From assembly GCA_002722955.1 (NCBI GenBank), contig PBMZ01000039.1, positions 1 to 43,206 of the forward strand: a stretch of DNA of 43,206 nucleotides. The letters are read 5' to 3'. The translations under genes and the position numbers were made by a program. This DNA is from Planctomycetaceae bacterium (GTDB lineage: Bacteria; Planctomycetota; Planctomycetia; Planctomycetales; Planctomycetaceae). The notes beneath the pieces are model-generated. The model had not been told where the DNA came from, made no database searches, and saw only the letters and a program-made list of their open reading frames with translations. Positions 24,684-33,261 of the stretch are shown piece after piece (position 1 is the first letter of the stretch; each line of letters opens with the position of its first letter).

Positions 24684-25727
24684 ATGATGAGTCGCGTACT
24701 TCGACGAGGCTTTACGCTCATCGAACTGCTGGTGGTCATCGCGATTATTGCGATTTTGGTCGCTCTATTGTTACCTGCTGTTCAACAAGCGCGCGAGCAA
24801 GCTCGCCGGTCTCAATGCAAAAACAACCTGAAGCAAATTGCTTTGACCTTACACAACTACGAATCCTCTCACGGCCTTTTCCCGCCGGGAGAACTGGTTG
24901 CCACGTTCACGATTGGCGGCTCGTTTCAACAGACTGATGTCAACGAACCAGTTACCAACACCGGTAACGCCCTTCACGGCACGAGCTGGATGCTCCACAT
25001 CTTGCCATTTGTTGAGCAAGAAGATTTGTACGACACGTGGAATTTTAACTTCAACCTGATGAACAACGGTGACGGTACCAATACCGCCACAGTCAACGGC
25101 GTCCCGGTCATCTTCGAGCCAGCTCAAACCGAGATTCCTGCGTTCTACTGCCCGACTCGTCGTGGCCGTATGAATCTGCAGAAGTACCAAAACGTCTTTC
25201 GTCCAGACACGATGCCGGGTGCTGTTATTCCAGCGACTGGTAACTGGAAGAAGGGCGGCACCGACTACGCTGCTTGCATCGGCTCTGGTGTTGGCTGGAA
25301 TGACACAACACGTGCTACATATCACTTGCTTCCAAACGAGATTCCCGCAGATACCACATTGTTGCTGGGACCGCGTTCGTTGCACGTGGGAATGTTCTAC
25401 GCCAACAGCTCCACCGAATTGCGCGACGTCCAAGACGGCACGTCGAACGTGATCATGTGTGCCGAGCGAATGATCTTGAATGACCCGGTTGACCCGGTTC
25501 TTCAAAGTAGCGATGGTTGGGCGTGGGGCGGCTGTGCCACGATGTTCAGCACGTTCAACGGCATTAACAAAGGCATTCACTTTGACAATCCAGGAAGCGA
25601 ACACGCGGGTGTGCTTCACGCAGCCTTCGCCGATGGACGAGTCCGTCAACTCAGTGAAAACCTTGATTTGACGACGTTCCGTAACCTCGGCAACATGCAA
25701 AACGCCATCCCCGTTTCTGAATTCTAG
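24684..25727 (+). CDS. DUF1559 pilin-like protein with prepilin N-terminus
   Basis: The 347-residue protein starts [38 protein letters not shown], a textbook prepilin peptidase site (RRG|FTLIE) with a hydrophobic helix. The DUF1559 region follows: [59 protein letters not shown], then the C-terminal signature [17 protein letters not shown]. Planctomycetes carry many such proteins, which resemble type II secretion pseudopilins or surface fibres; the individual role is unknown. AAGGAG lies nine bases before the first ATG. It leads a likely operon with the next gene 17 bp downstream. Confidence 0.95.
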   Translation: MMSRVLRRGFTLIELLVVIAIIAILVALLLPAVQQAREQARRSQCKNNLKQIALTLHNYESSHGLFPPGELVATFTIGGSFQQTDVNEPVTNTGNALHGTSWMLHILPFVEQEDLYDTWNFNFNLMNNGDGTNTATVNGVPVIFEPAQTEIPAFYCPTRRGRMNLQKYQNVFRPDTMPGAVIPATGNWKKGGTDYAACIGSGVGWNDTTRATYHLLPNEIPADTTLLLGPRSLHVGMFYANSSTELRDVQDGTSNVIMCAERMILNDPVDPVLQSSDGWAWGGCATMFSTFNGINKGIHFDNPGSEHAGVLHAAFADGRVRQLSENLDLTTFRNLGNMQNAIPVSEF

Positions 25728-25744
25728 GAAGAAGTCGGACCTAA

Positions 25745-26731
25745 ATGACGATCCGGTTTGTTTGTGATTGCGGGGCAACCCTTAAGATCAAGGATGAATT
25801 GGCTGGGAATCCGGGCAAGTGCCCGAAGTGCAAGACGAAGTTCACAATTCCCAAGCCTGAAGAAACGACGGAGCCGGAGTCCTCGTACGAGTCGTTCGAA
25901 TCAGCAGACGACACTCCGCCGCCTCCTCAAATGAGTGATGAGGAGGCTGAGGAGTTCGACGTGCTGAGCGTCTTGATGGAGGACGAACCGAAAAAGAAGC
26001 GAGAACGGACTCCCCGAGCAGCTCGTCGGGAACGCAAGATGGCCGAGAAGCCCACAAGTCTCAACATCTCTGATGACGACGACGACTTGTCGGACTTCAT
26101 GAGTTCCGATTCTTCCAGCGAAGCAGCGCCTGTCGCGACAGCCAGACGTCCGCCGAAGTCGAAAGGCTCCGCTGCCGGTTCGTCCGCGGGACTTCTCCAA
26201 ACGTCCGGAAAGAAACCCAAAGGAGGCGACGATTGGGATGAAGCCGACGTTGAGGAAGCGAAGCCGTTTCTGAGCGACTCGCAGATCGAGATGATCAAGT
26301 ATTACGTCTTCCGCGGCGCACCGGGTGTCGCGGCGACGATTGCGATCGCGGTCGCTGTATTCATCATGGCCAATGCAGCCATGAGTCCGGAGCTGGACTT
26401 GCCAGATCTGGGTACCGTCACCGGTCGAGTCACAATGAACGGAGAGCCGATTGGCGGTGCTACCATCCGTTTCAATCCCATGGAAGCTGATCGTGCCGGT
26501 TCGGGTAAGTCAGATTCCTACGCGCGAACAGACTCGGATGGCCAGTTCGAAATGAGATACACAAAAGATGTGGCGGGGGCCGTCGTGGGGCTACACCGCG
26601 TCTATATCTCAAAGCGTGTCGATGGTGTTGGCGAGGCGATTCCGTTGAGATACAGTCAACGAGCTGAATTCAAGTATGAGGTCAACCCAGGAGAGAATGA
26701 AAACGTGAACTTCGATCTCGAGCCTCAATAA
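25745..26731 (+). CDS. Zinc-ribbon, acidic linker, membrane helix and carboxypeptidase-regulatory-like protein
   Basis: The 328-residue protein begins with an MJ0042-like ribbon: FVCDCGATLKIKDELAGNPGKCPKCKTKFTIP (CxC...CxxC). A long acidic, Ser-rich, disordered stretch fills about residues 40-180, with a basic patch KKKRERTPRAARRERK. One membrane helix (GVAATIAIAVAVFIMANAAM) lies near 200-218. The outer part, GTVTGRVTMNGEPIGGATIRFNP with DSDGQFEM, is the carboxypeptidase-regulatory-like beta sandwich that planctomycete genes often place directly after DUF1559 genes. The ribbon and linker would be cytoplasmic and the sandwich outside. The 17-bp gap to the DUF1559 gene suggests co-transcription and a shared envelope role. 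Fusion of the ribbon to this module is less usual than the stand-alone lipoprotein form. Confidence 0.8.
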   Translation: MTIRFVCDCGATLKIKDELAGNPGKCPKCKTKFTIPKPEETTEPESSYESFESADDTPPPPQMSDEEAEEFDVLSVLMEDEPKKKRERTPRAARRERKMAEKPTSLNISDDDDDLSDFMSSDSSSEAAPVATARRPPKSKGSAAGSSAGLLQTSGKKPKGGDDWDEADVEEAKPFLSDSQIEMIKYYVFRGAPGVAATIAIAVAVFIMANAAMSPELDLPDLGTVTGRVTMNGEPIGGATIRFNPMEADRAGSGKSDSYARTDSDGQFEMRYTKDVAGAVVGLHRVYISKRVDGVGEAIPLRYSQRAEFKYEVNPGENENVNFDLEPQ

Positions 26732-26832
26732 GATCGCCTCAAGGCAACGTCGCGCTACAACATTCTCACAAATCTCCCCCCCTTCCGGTTCGAGTTTCTG
26801 ATTCCCTCCCTCTCGACCTGAATGGACTATTC

Positions 26833-27630
26833 GTGAAATCTACCTTGAACTCTCTGCGGATTCAGGCGCTGCTGCTCTCGCTCGTTGCCATCATTGCCGC
26901 TGGTTGCGATTCAGATTCGGAACTAAGTGCGTTCGATAACGAACAGCAAATCCTTCGTGAGCTACGGCGTCTCGGCACTGACGTCGAACCCGTCAGCGAT
27001 GCTCGCATTGAAACCGGCACGTACATGGTGACTCTTTACCGAGAACACCTCACGGAAGAAGGCCTGATCGAAGAAAAGGTCTATGTGCAACTGATTCGGC
27101 TTCGGAAACTGATTCTTGGCCTCAACAATACTCACATTGACGACACAGGTTTTGCGAAGATCCAGAGAATGGAAAATCTCTTCGGACTGAATCTTCACAA
27201 CACGCAAATCACCGATACTGGGCTAACTCAACTTGGAGGGTTCCCGACACTGCGATTGCTGAAACTGGACAACACCAACATCACCTCGGACGGAATTCGT
27301 CGATTAGGCGAGTTCCCCAACCTTTCGATGCTCTATCTTTCGAAAACACAAATCACAGACGGAGCTCTTGAGGGAATCGCCGAGTTGCCAAAACTGGAAG
27401 CATGGAAGCTCAGCAGTACGCGAATCACGGACGATGGAATCGAGCACCTGAAGCAAGCTTACAACTTGGCCTATCTTGGACTGGACAACACCAACGTCAC
27501 CGAAAAGGGAGTCCGACACCTGGTTGGCCTACCCGAGCTCACGTACCTCAATCTCAAGAATACGAAGGTGACCGCCGAAAAACGCGGTTATTACCAGAGC
27601 GTTTTTCCTGATTGCAAAGTCGTCTTTTAG
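26833..27630 (+). CDS. Leucine-rich-repeat lipoprotein
   Basis: The 265-residue protein has a lipoprotein signal (LLLSLVAIIAAGCDSDSE, lipobox AAGC with the cysteine near residue 24). From about residue 90 it has repeats of about 24 residues of the cysteine-free RNI/LRR type common in planctomycetes: LILGLNNTHIDDTGFAKI, LFGLNLHNTQITDTGLTQL, LRLLKLDNTNITSDGIRRL, LSMLYLSKTQITDGALEGI, LAYLGLDNTNVTEKGVRHL. The final repeat (LTYLNLKNTKVTAEKRGYYQ) closes the protein, followed by FPDCKVVF. The start is the GTG at 26833 because the signal begins there. Such proteins mediate protein binding at the envelope. It is 101 bp after the previous gene. Confidence 0.88.
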   Translation: MKSTLNSLRIQALLLSLVAIIAAGCDSDSELSAFDNEQQILRELRRLGTDVEPVSDARIETGTYMVTLYREHLTEEGLIEEKVYVQLIRLRKLILGLNNTHIDDTGFAKIQRMENLFGLNLHNTQITDTGLTQLGGFPTLRLLKLDNTNITSDGIRRLGEFPNLSMLYLSKTQITDGALEGIAELPKLEAWKLSSTRITDDGIEHLKQAYNLAYLGLDNTNVTEKGVRHLVGLPELTYLNLKNTKVTAEKRGYYQSVFPDCKVVF

Positions 27631-27918
27631 TTTGAGCCCAAGCCACACAAAATAAAAATCCGCGGCGGGAAAACGTCCGTGAACTGCTTGGTAGATTTCC
27701 AAAGCGTCTCTCACCGAAGCCAACGTCTTGTGGGCTTCCTGCTGTGGCGAGATCGATAGATTAGGTGCCGTAATCGCGAAAAAAACGCCAACGCCCAAGA
27801 CCCACACAACGAACTCGATCAGCGAGACCCCGCATCGATGTTTCCGCTGGGCAACAGTCGCGGAACGGTGTTGTTTTGGAGCATCAATCTGTCGCGTAGT
27901 GACCTCAAAATCGATCAT
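27529..27918 (-). pseudogene. Truncated prepilin-like gene
   Basis: The frame of 129 residues has a prepilin-type N-terminus: RCG|VSLIEFVVWVLGVGVFFAITAPNL with a glutamate at position +5, then a typical pilin helix (ASVRDALEIYQAVHGRFPAAD). The globular domain expected after this point is missing. The frame instead runs on for about 45 residues (FYFVWLGLKLKDDF...) that for 102 bp lie antisense to the end of the LRR lipoprotein gene and are probably not true pilin sequence. The 29-residue leader before the cleavage site is long but acceptable. I infer a pilin gene cut near 27650, though a short functional minor pilin cannot be excluded. The start is the ATG at 27918. Confidence 0.55.
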
Positions 27919-28167
27919 GCACAAACACTATGTATATGATCTAACACACACTACCCTATATTCGGCAGGAGGCAAATCACTCTCTCGGGATTTGGCAACT
28001 CTGCGGCAACCCACACGAATGCCCTGATCGGATTGCGGACCTATGCACTTCCTGGAATCGAGCCGTGACGCCAAATTCGCTAGTTGACCGTCTCTGTGAA
28101 CTGGGGATAGAATCATCCGGACGGATGTGACAATTCGAACATCAAATCTCTACCGGATGACAGAATC

Positions 28168-29967
28168 GTGAGCATCTTGAAAGTAGAATCGGGCCGACAA
28201 AAAGGCAGCTTCGTGCGGCTCCGTGACGACAATACGCTTTTCGGTCGTCACCCCAATTGCCACATCGTGCTCAACAGCACTTCCGTCAGCCGCCATCACG
28301 CTCAGATTGTGTTCGAAAACGATTCCGTTTTTCTCGAGGACTTAAAGAGTCAAAACGGCACCTATCTAAACGGCGACCGTATCGAGAAACGAATCAAGCT
28401 GAATGACGGTGACGAAGTCAACATTTGCGACAACTTCTTCACATTCTACTTTCAACTTCCCCCTGAGAGTCCGGCAGACGATCTTGGGGCGACACATTCT
28501 TTTGGAGACAGTTCCGACGGATTTGTTGTGGGCGAAGTCTGCTCGGAAGATCAGGGACTTCGAGGCACCAATGAATTCAACTCGGAACCGCATGAGATCG
28601 GCATCGCTGACGAACTAGTCTTCGAGCCGAGTGACTATGAAGACTCTGATTCTTCTGGCATCATCGCGCGGCGTGAGTCGATGGAGTCCAGTGTTCGAAC
28701 TGGGCGCGTTCATCCGGAAACTTTACTCGACGCTGTGCTCCAAATCAGCAATAACTTGCGGCGTGTCTTGGATCTGGATGGCGTTCTGAACGAGATAATG
28801 AATGGGCTGTTCAACATCTTTCAACACGCCAATGAAGGCTTTGTGCTTCTGCGAGACGACGACGAACCTGAAAAGCTAGTCGTCCGGGCCACACACAACC
28901 GCGACGTCAACGCTAGCGGTAAATTGCCGATCAGTATGACCATTGTTCGTCTTGTCTTGGAGACAGGTGACACGATCCTCAGTGCTGATGCGGGCGCCGA
29001 CAGCCGTTTCTTGCCGAGCCAAAGCTTAGGCAAACTTCGAACGCGTTCTATTCTCTGCGCGCCGCTGATCAGTAAAGCTGGCGAGCCTCTTGGCATCATT
29101 CAACTGGCAACAGCATCAGGAAGTACTCCATTTCGAGAGGAAGACCTGGACTTAATTGTCAGCATCGCCACCCAAGGAAGTTTGGCGATCGAGAACGCAC
29201 GACTTCACCAAGAAGCGCTCAAGCAAAGCCAGCTTGCAAAAGAACTGGAATTCGCCACGCAAGTTCAACGAGGATTCTTGCCCTCAAAACCACCCACAAT
29301 GGATGGTTACCAATTCCATCACTTTTACCAGTCTTCGAATACGGTTGGCGGCGATTACTTTGACTACATCGACCTGCCTGGCGGCCGAATCGCGATGTCA
29401 CTTGCCGATATTGCAGGTAAAGGTGTGCCAGCGGCATTGTTGATGGCGATGTTCTATTCTTCAGCACGGTACCATCTTTTGACGAACGATTCGTTGTCCG
29501 GCGCCATTGCCGACTTGAACCGAGAATGTTGCGGTACAACAAGTCTCGGCCATCGATTCATCACGTGCATCATGTTGGTTGTTGATCCTTCAAGCCATCA
29601 AGTGACGGTCGTCAACGCTGGGCACTTGGCACCAATTCGCCGTTCGTCTAATGGCAGCACTGAATTGATCGGTGAACCTGAAGCTGGAATGCCCCTAGGC
29701 ATATTGGCTGATCAAGAGTTTGTCGAAGTCACATTCACTAGCGATCCTGGTGACAGCCTGCTGTTGTATTCTGATGGAATCACCGAAGCGCAAAACTCTG
29801 ATAAAGAACACTATTCAAGCAGCCGGCTTCGAGAGTTTGTTGCCAATGACAGCAACCCCATCGACGAATTGGTGCCTGCGATCATTGCCGACGTAGCTTC
29901 ATTCGTTGAGAAGAGTGCCTTTGCCGACGACGTCTGCGTCATGGCGTGTCGACATATCAAAGCGTGA
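28168..29967 (+). CDS. FHA-GAF-PP2C (RsbU/SpoIIE-type) phosphatase
   Basis: The 599-residue protein has an FHA domain at about residues 1-95 (LFGRHPNCHIVLNSTSVSRHHAQI; LEDLKSQNGTYLNGDRI) that binds phosphothreonine. A linker leads to a GAF-type sensor domain at about 190-350 (FVLLRDDDEPEKLVVRATH; RSILCAPLISKAGEPLGIIQL). A short coiled-coil leads into a PPM-type serine phosphatase at about 370-598 with GGDYFDYIDLPGGRIAMSLADIAGKGVPAALLMA (metal-binding Asp), VNAGHLAPI, MPLGIL, LLLYSDGITEAQN and the final FADDVCVM. Such proteins control anti-sigma antagonists or Ser/Thr kinase pathways. The start is the GTG at 28168 with GGATGA upstream. Its stop abuts the stop of the converging radical SAM gene with no spacer. 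Confidence 0.93.
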   Translation: MSILKVESGRQKGSFVRLRDDNTLFGRHPNCHIVLNSTSVSRHHAQIVFENDSVFLEDLKSQNGTYLNGDRIEKRIKLNDGDEVNICDNFFTFYFQLPPESPADDLGATHSFGDSSDGFVVGEVCSEDQGLRGTNEFNSEPHEIGIADELVFEPSDYEDSDSSGIIARRESMESSVRTGRVHPETLLDAVLQISNNLRRVLDLDGVLNEIMNGLFNIFQHANEGFVLLRDDDEPEKLVVRATHNRDVNASGKLPISMTIVRLVLETGDTILSADAGADSRFLPSQSLGKLRTRSILCAPLISKAGEPLGIIQLATASGSTPFREEDLDLIVSIATQGSLAIENARLHQEALKQSQLAKELEFATQVQRGFLPSKPPTMDGYQFHHFYQSSNTVGGDYFDYIDLPGGRIAMSLADIAGKGVPAALLMAMFYSSARYHLLTNDSLSGAIADLNRECCGTTSLGHRFITCIMLVVDPSSHQVTVVNAGHLAPIRRSSNGSTELIGEPEAGMPLGILADQEFVEVTFTSDPGDSLLLYSDGITEAQNSDKEHYSSSRLREFVANDSNPIDELVPAIIADVASFVEKSAFADDVCVMACRHIKA

Positions 29968-30834
29968 TCACGTCAAGAGTCTGCCAGCAAAGCCATCTAT
30001 GTTGACGCCAACTTCCGCGATGTGAGATTTCGCTATGCTCACAATCCTGTCTCGGTAGTCGAGATGCAACGCCGCCGCATCGATCATTTGAATTGATGAC
30101 GGCAGTCGAGTCTTCGCCGTTCGATGACCGTCTGACGATCCGTCGCCTTCGACGAAATGGTCTATCACAACAGCATCGGCGACCTCAGCAATCCGTGAGA
30201 AGAACTTTAATGGGTCCTCGATTGGCAACAGCGGCGAGACCGTGACAATCGTACGGATTCCGGCGGCTCGCAATTGTTGGCATGCATCGAATCGCTGATC
30301 GACCGAGCTGGCATGAGGCGGCAAATCAGGCATGCCATCACGATCCGTTTCGATACTGACGTGAACTCGCAACTGGGATCGACTGTTCAACTCACTCAAA
30401 GTTGGCAACGCTCGGGTCACTCGGTGGGTGTGCGTTTGCACGACCAGCTCGTCGGGTGGTTGAGCCAGCATTGCTTCGAGGATTCTTTGAGTCACCTGGT
30501 AGCGGGCCTCTTGCGGCAAGAATGGCTCGGTGGCACTCGACATGAAAATCGAGAACCGCTGATTCGCTGTATTTCGTTGAGCCCATCGTTTCTCGCGTTC
30601 GTAGTTCTCGGCATACGACTCGGCAGCGTTGGTTCGCACTTCCAAGAAACTACCCCAGCGGCGGCCTTTAAGCACGTGACCGTTGTGTTGAACATAGCAA
30701 CCGACGCCGGAGAGTGAATTCCCAAGCGGGCAACCTCTGTACGGCTGGAGCGAGTGCGAAGTCACGGTCTTCAAGAAGCCCGTTGTTCGCGTCAGCACGT
30801 TCTTGATCGTCACCTCGGACAACTCGAGGCTCAT
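29968..30834 (-). CDS. Radical SAM protein (spore photoproduct lyase-like family) with two cluster cysteines
   Basis: The 288-residue protein has the family opening SHSLQPYRGCPLGNSLSGVGCYVQHNGH at about residues 26-53, WGSFLEVRTNA, the barrel pieces IFMSSATEPFLPQE, VVQTHTHRVTRALPTL, RVHVSIETDRDGM and AAGIRTIVTVSPLLPIEDP, and a C-terminal VVIDHFVEGDG. This resembles the SplB-like (COG1533) radical SAM group. Radical SAM enzymes need three cysteines to hold a 4Fe-4S cluster; here only C35 and C46 are in the motif, and residue 42, where a third would fit, is serine (TCC). It ends a minus-strand group with a small membrane protein, an EamA transporter and a phosphoglycerate mutase. The true substrate is unknown, and loss of activity is possible. 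Confidence 0.78.
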   Translation of the reverse strand: MSLELSEVTIKNVLTRTTGFLKTVTSHSLQPYRGCPLGNSLSGVGCYVQHNGHVLKGRRWGSFLEVRTNAAESYAENYEREKRWAQRNTANQRFSIFMSSATEPFLPQEARYQVTQRILEAMLAQPPDELVVQTHTHRVTRALPTLSELNSRSQLRVHVSIETDRDGMPDLPPHASSVDQRFDACQQLRAAGIRTIVTVSPLLPIEDPLKFFSRIAEVADAVVIDHFVEGDGSSDGHRTAKTRLPSSIQMIDAAALHLDYRDRIVSIAKSHIAEVGVNIDGFAGRLLT

Positions 30835-30872
30835 ACTTCGTTCTCCGTCGAGCCGTCATCACAGAGTGAAAG

Positions 30873-31067
30873 TCATGATTGGCGGCGTTGCAAGATGGTC
30901 GTCGCGATAATTCCAATGGCGCTGACCACAATGACCGCTTGGCAGGTGATTCCCGTCACTGAATCCAAGGCCAAGTGCAATTCGAGAATCAGAAACACGT
31001 TGTAGCCGGCGGCAAACCAACTGCAATAGTTGATCCAGAAGGCTAATGATTCTCGACGACTACTCAT
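30873..31067 (-). CDS. Small membrane protein of 64 residues
   Basis: The start ATG at 31067 overlaps the end of the EamA gene (stop TAG at 31060-31062), an arrangement that usually gives coupled translation. The product has two hydrophobic segments, FWINYCSWFAAGYNVFLILEL and CQAVIVVSAIGIIATTIL, joined by a short acidic loop, with a basic tail QRRQS. No family is recognised. The 38-bp gap to the radical SAM gene and same-strand position suggest a shared transcript. Confidence 0.6.
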   Translation of the reverse strand: MSSRRESLAFWINYCSWFAAGYNVFLILELHLALDSVTGITCQAVIVVSAIGIIATTILQRRQS

Positions 31068-31932
31068 CAACAGCGTCCTCGACCTTAGCAGTAGGGAGCA
31101 ATGTTCGAATCAATAACCCGCTGACGATAAACAAGCCACCGACAATGGTTGCTGGTGGGACAACTTCTCGCCAGAACAACCAAACCAAAACGGGATTCAG
31201 AACGGGCTCGATCAAAGCAATCAGCGCCGCATCCTGAACCTTGACGTACCGCAAGACCTTGGCAAACAGGACATAAGGAAGCCCCATTTGAAGACTGCCC
31301 ATGGCGGCAATCGTCACCCACTGCAATGGTTGCATACTGAACGGTAGAGTCAATACCCAAGGAAGCACAACAAGGCACGCTACCAGATGATTCAATGCGA
31401 TCATCCATGCGGAACTCTCGTCACGAAGAAGTCTTAGCGAGATCACCACCCCGGCGTAAGTGACGCCACTTCCAAGAGCCAGCCAATTGCCGGTTGCCGT
31501 CGTGCCTTGTGCCGAAACCACAATCCAGCCAATTCCGACAAGGGCCATGATTAGTGCGGCGAGGTTACCTCGATCAACGCGTTCCTTAAGTGCCAAGATC
31601 CCAAACAGAAACACCCAAGCGGTTCCCGTGGATTGCAAAAAAATTGCCGCGGCTGCCGTTGTCTTTGCCATCGCCGACAAGAACAGCAGGTTCATGACGG
31701 CGAACAAACAACTCATCGGGACCAAACCCGGACGCCAGCGGATATCTCTTCGTTTGACAAACGGTACCAAGCACGCTGCCGCAAACAAGGCTCGGTAACA
31801 TGCCGACACTGGCCCACGATACAACTCGGGGATCTCCGCCAGCGATGGACTCTTGGCAAATAGCCCACCAGTACTCCACAGAAAGGCTGCCGTCAGCAGC
31901 AACAGTCGGCCTCGGGTCTCATCTCGCATCAT
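31060..31932 (-). CDS. EamA/DMT-family transporter
   Basis: The 290-residue membrane protein has ten hydrophobic segments and two EamA halves. The first opens GRLLLLTAAFLWSTGGLFAKSP and includes SACYRALFAAACLVPF; the second opens NWLALGSGVTYAGVVISLRLLRDE and ends LIEPVLNPVLVWLFWREVVPPATIVGGLFIVSGLLI, a strongly conserved EamA ending. Family members export amino acids, nucleotides or other small metabolites by drug/metabolite-transporter exchange; the substrate is unknown. Two adjacent ATGs (31932 and 31929) are possible starts. The gene follows the phosphoglycerate mutase gene by 69 bp and overlaps the small membrane gene. Confidence 0.9.
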   Translation of the reverse strand: MMRDETRGRLLLLTAAFLWSTGGLFAKSPSLAEIPELYRGPVSACYRALFAAACLVPFVKRRDIRWRPGLVPMSCLFAVMNLLFLSAMAKTTAAAAIFLQSTGTAWVFLFGILALKERVDRGNLAALIMALVGIGWIVVSAQGTTATGNWLALGSGVTYAGVVISLRLLRDESSAWMIALNHLVACLVVLPWVLTLPFSMQPLQWVTIAAMGSLQMGLPYVLFAKVLRYVKVQDAALIALIEPVLNPVLVWLFWREVVPPATIVGGLFIVSGLLIRTLLPTAKVEDAVDE

Positions 31933-32001
31933 GTCGACTACATGTTAATTGACGAGGGCGATCGAGATGATACGGAAGCGAAATGAACACGCGATGCGTG
32001 G

Positions 32002-33210
32002 CTACGCGCCGTATTTTTCTAATCGTCCAGCGTGCGCCAATGCCATCAGCATCAAATACTTCGCTTCGAATTGTCCCAACGATCCGGTTCGGCATTGGGC
32101 TTCCCCGAAGCCGTCGACATCGTCGAATCTGCAGACGTCGGCCGCCAACATCGTGGGTACGGGATGCCAACTGTGCGACTTTAGCTTGGCTGGAGTACTA
32201 TGGTCGCCGGTGACTATAACCACGGTTGGATCCAACGCCATAATGCGAGGAATCCCCGTGTCAAACTCTTCAGTGCGTTGAACCTTGGCGTCGAAGTTAC
32301 CGTCTTCGCCAGTGGAATCGGTGTACTTGAAATGAATGAAGAAGAAATCGTAGTCATTCCAATTTGCTTCCAGACAGTTCATTTGATCTTCAAGAGTTTG
32401 TCCAGCGTCCAGAACATCCATGCTGACCAATCTCGCCAACCCACGATACATCGGATAGACGGCAATGGCGGCCGCTCGCAAACCGTAGACTTCTTCGTAA
32501 GTCGGAATTGCCGGCAGCGTGGCGATGCCGCGCATCGTCAAGAAGTTTGCCGGTGCATCACCCTTGAGGATCTCGCGGGCTTGGGCAAGAAACTCCTTAC
32601 ACAACTCGGCCGTTGCTTTGGAAGCATCATCACGAGCAATAGGATCAAGCGGAGCGACACCTGTCTTTTGAGGGTCGGTGTCATTGATCTCGCCAGCGAG
32701 CCCCTCGCCACGCAGCACGATGACCAAGCGGTATTCTTTCACCGGACGAACGAAGACCTCGATGCCGGGAATCTCGATTTGATTCAACTTCTCGCAGAGT
32801 TTGGCACCAATGTCGCTAGCAATGCGGCCAGCGCGACGGTCTGTGATTAGTCCGTCGTCATCCAATGTGCAAAAGTTACCGCGAATGGCGACGTCGTTCG
32901 GGCCAAGCTCGAAGTCAATTCCCAACGCTTCCAAGACACCGCGGCCGATGTTGTATTTGAGTGGATCGTAGCCAAACAAACCCAAGTGACCGGGACCGCT
33001 ACCAGGAGTAATTCCGGGAAGGACCGGAACACTGGCTCCCAGCGAAGCTCGCTTGGCAAGTGCGTCGAGATTTGGCGTGTTTGCCGTTTCTAGTTCGGTC
33101 TTTCCGCCCGGTTCTAACGGGAGTCCGCCCAAACCGTCGGCAACGTACAAAACAATCTTCGAGTCATTCTGGCGCTGAAGTTTTAATGTCAAATCGTGAA
33201 TATCAGTCAT
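32002..33210 (-). CDS. apgM: 2,3-bisphosphoglycerate-independent phosphoglycerate mutase, archaeal type
   Basis: The 402-residue enzyme interconverts 3- and 2-phosphoglycerate in glycolysis/gluconeogenesis in the cytoplasm. Motifs of the alkaline-phosphatase superfamily ApgM branch are clear: VLYVADGLGGLP (first metal Asp), TPGSGPGHLGLFGYDP with the catalytic Ser, GRGVLEALGI, AIRGNFCTLDDDGLITDRRAGR, KEYRLVIVLRGEGL, TMRGIATLP, DYDFFFIHFKYTDSTGEDGN, and VVIVTGDHSTPAKLKSHSWHPVP with the late metal-binding His. Its length is normal for this type. The ATG at 33210 is the natural start; no strong ribosome binding site is seen. It heads a minus-strand run with EamA and two further genes. Confidence 0.93.
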   Translation of the reverse strand: MTDIHDLTLKLQRQNDSKIVLYVADGLGGLPLEPGGKTELETANTPNLDALAKRASLGASVPVLPGITPGSGPGHLGLFGYDPLKYNIGRGVLEALGIDFELGPNDVAIRGNFCTLDDDGLITDRRAGRIASDIGAKLCEKLNQIEIPGIEVFVRPVKEYRLVIVLRGEGLAGEINDTDPQKTGVAPLDPIARDDASKATAELCKEFLAQAREILKGDAPANFLTMRGIATLPAIPTYEEVYGLRAAAIAVYPMYRGLARLVSMDVLDAGQTLEDQMNCLEANWNDYDFFFIHFKYTDSTGEDGNFDAKVQRTEEFDTGIPRIMALDPTVVIVTGDHSTPAKLKSHSWHPVPTMLAADVCRFDDVDGFGEAQCRTGSLGQFEAKYLMLMALAHAGRLEKYGA

Positions 33211-33261
33211 GGTCAGGCTGTCGGTGTTAGAGGTTAGGCGCTTATGGTTTAGATTGTCGAA

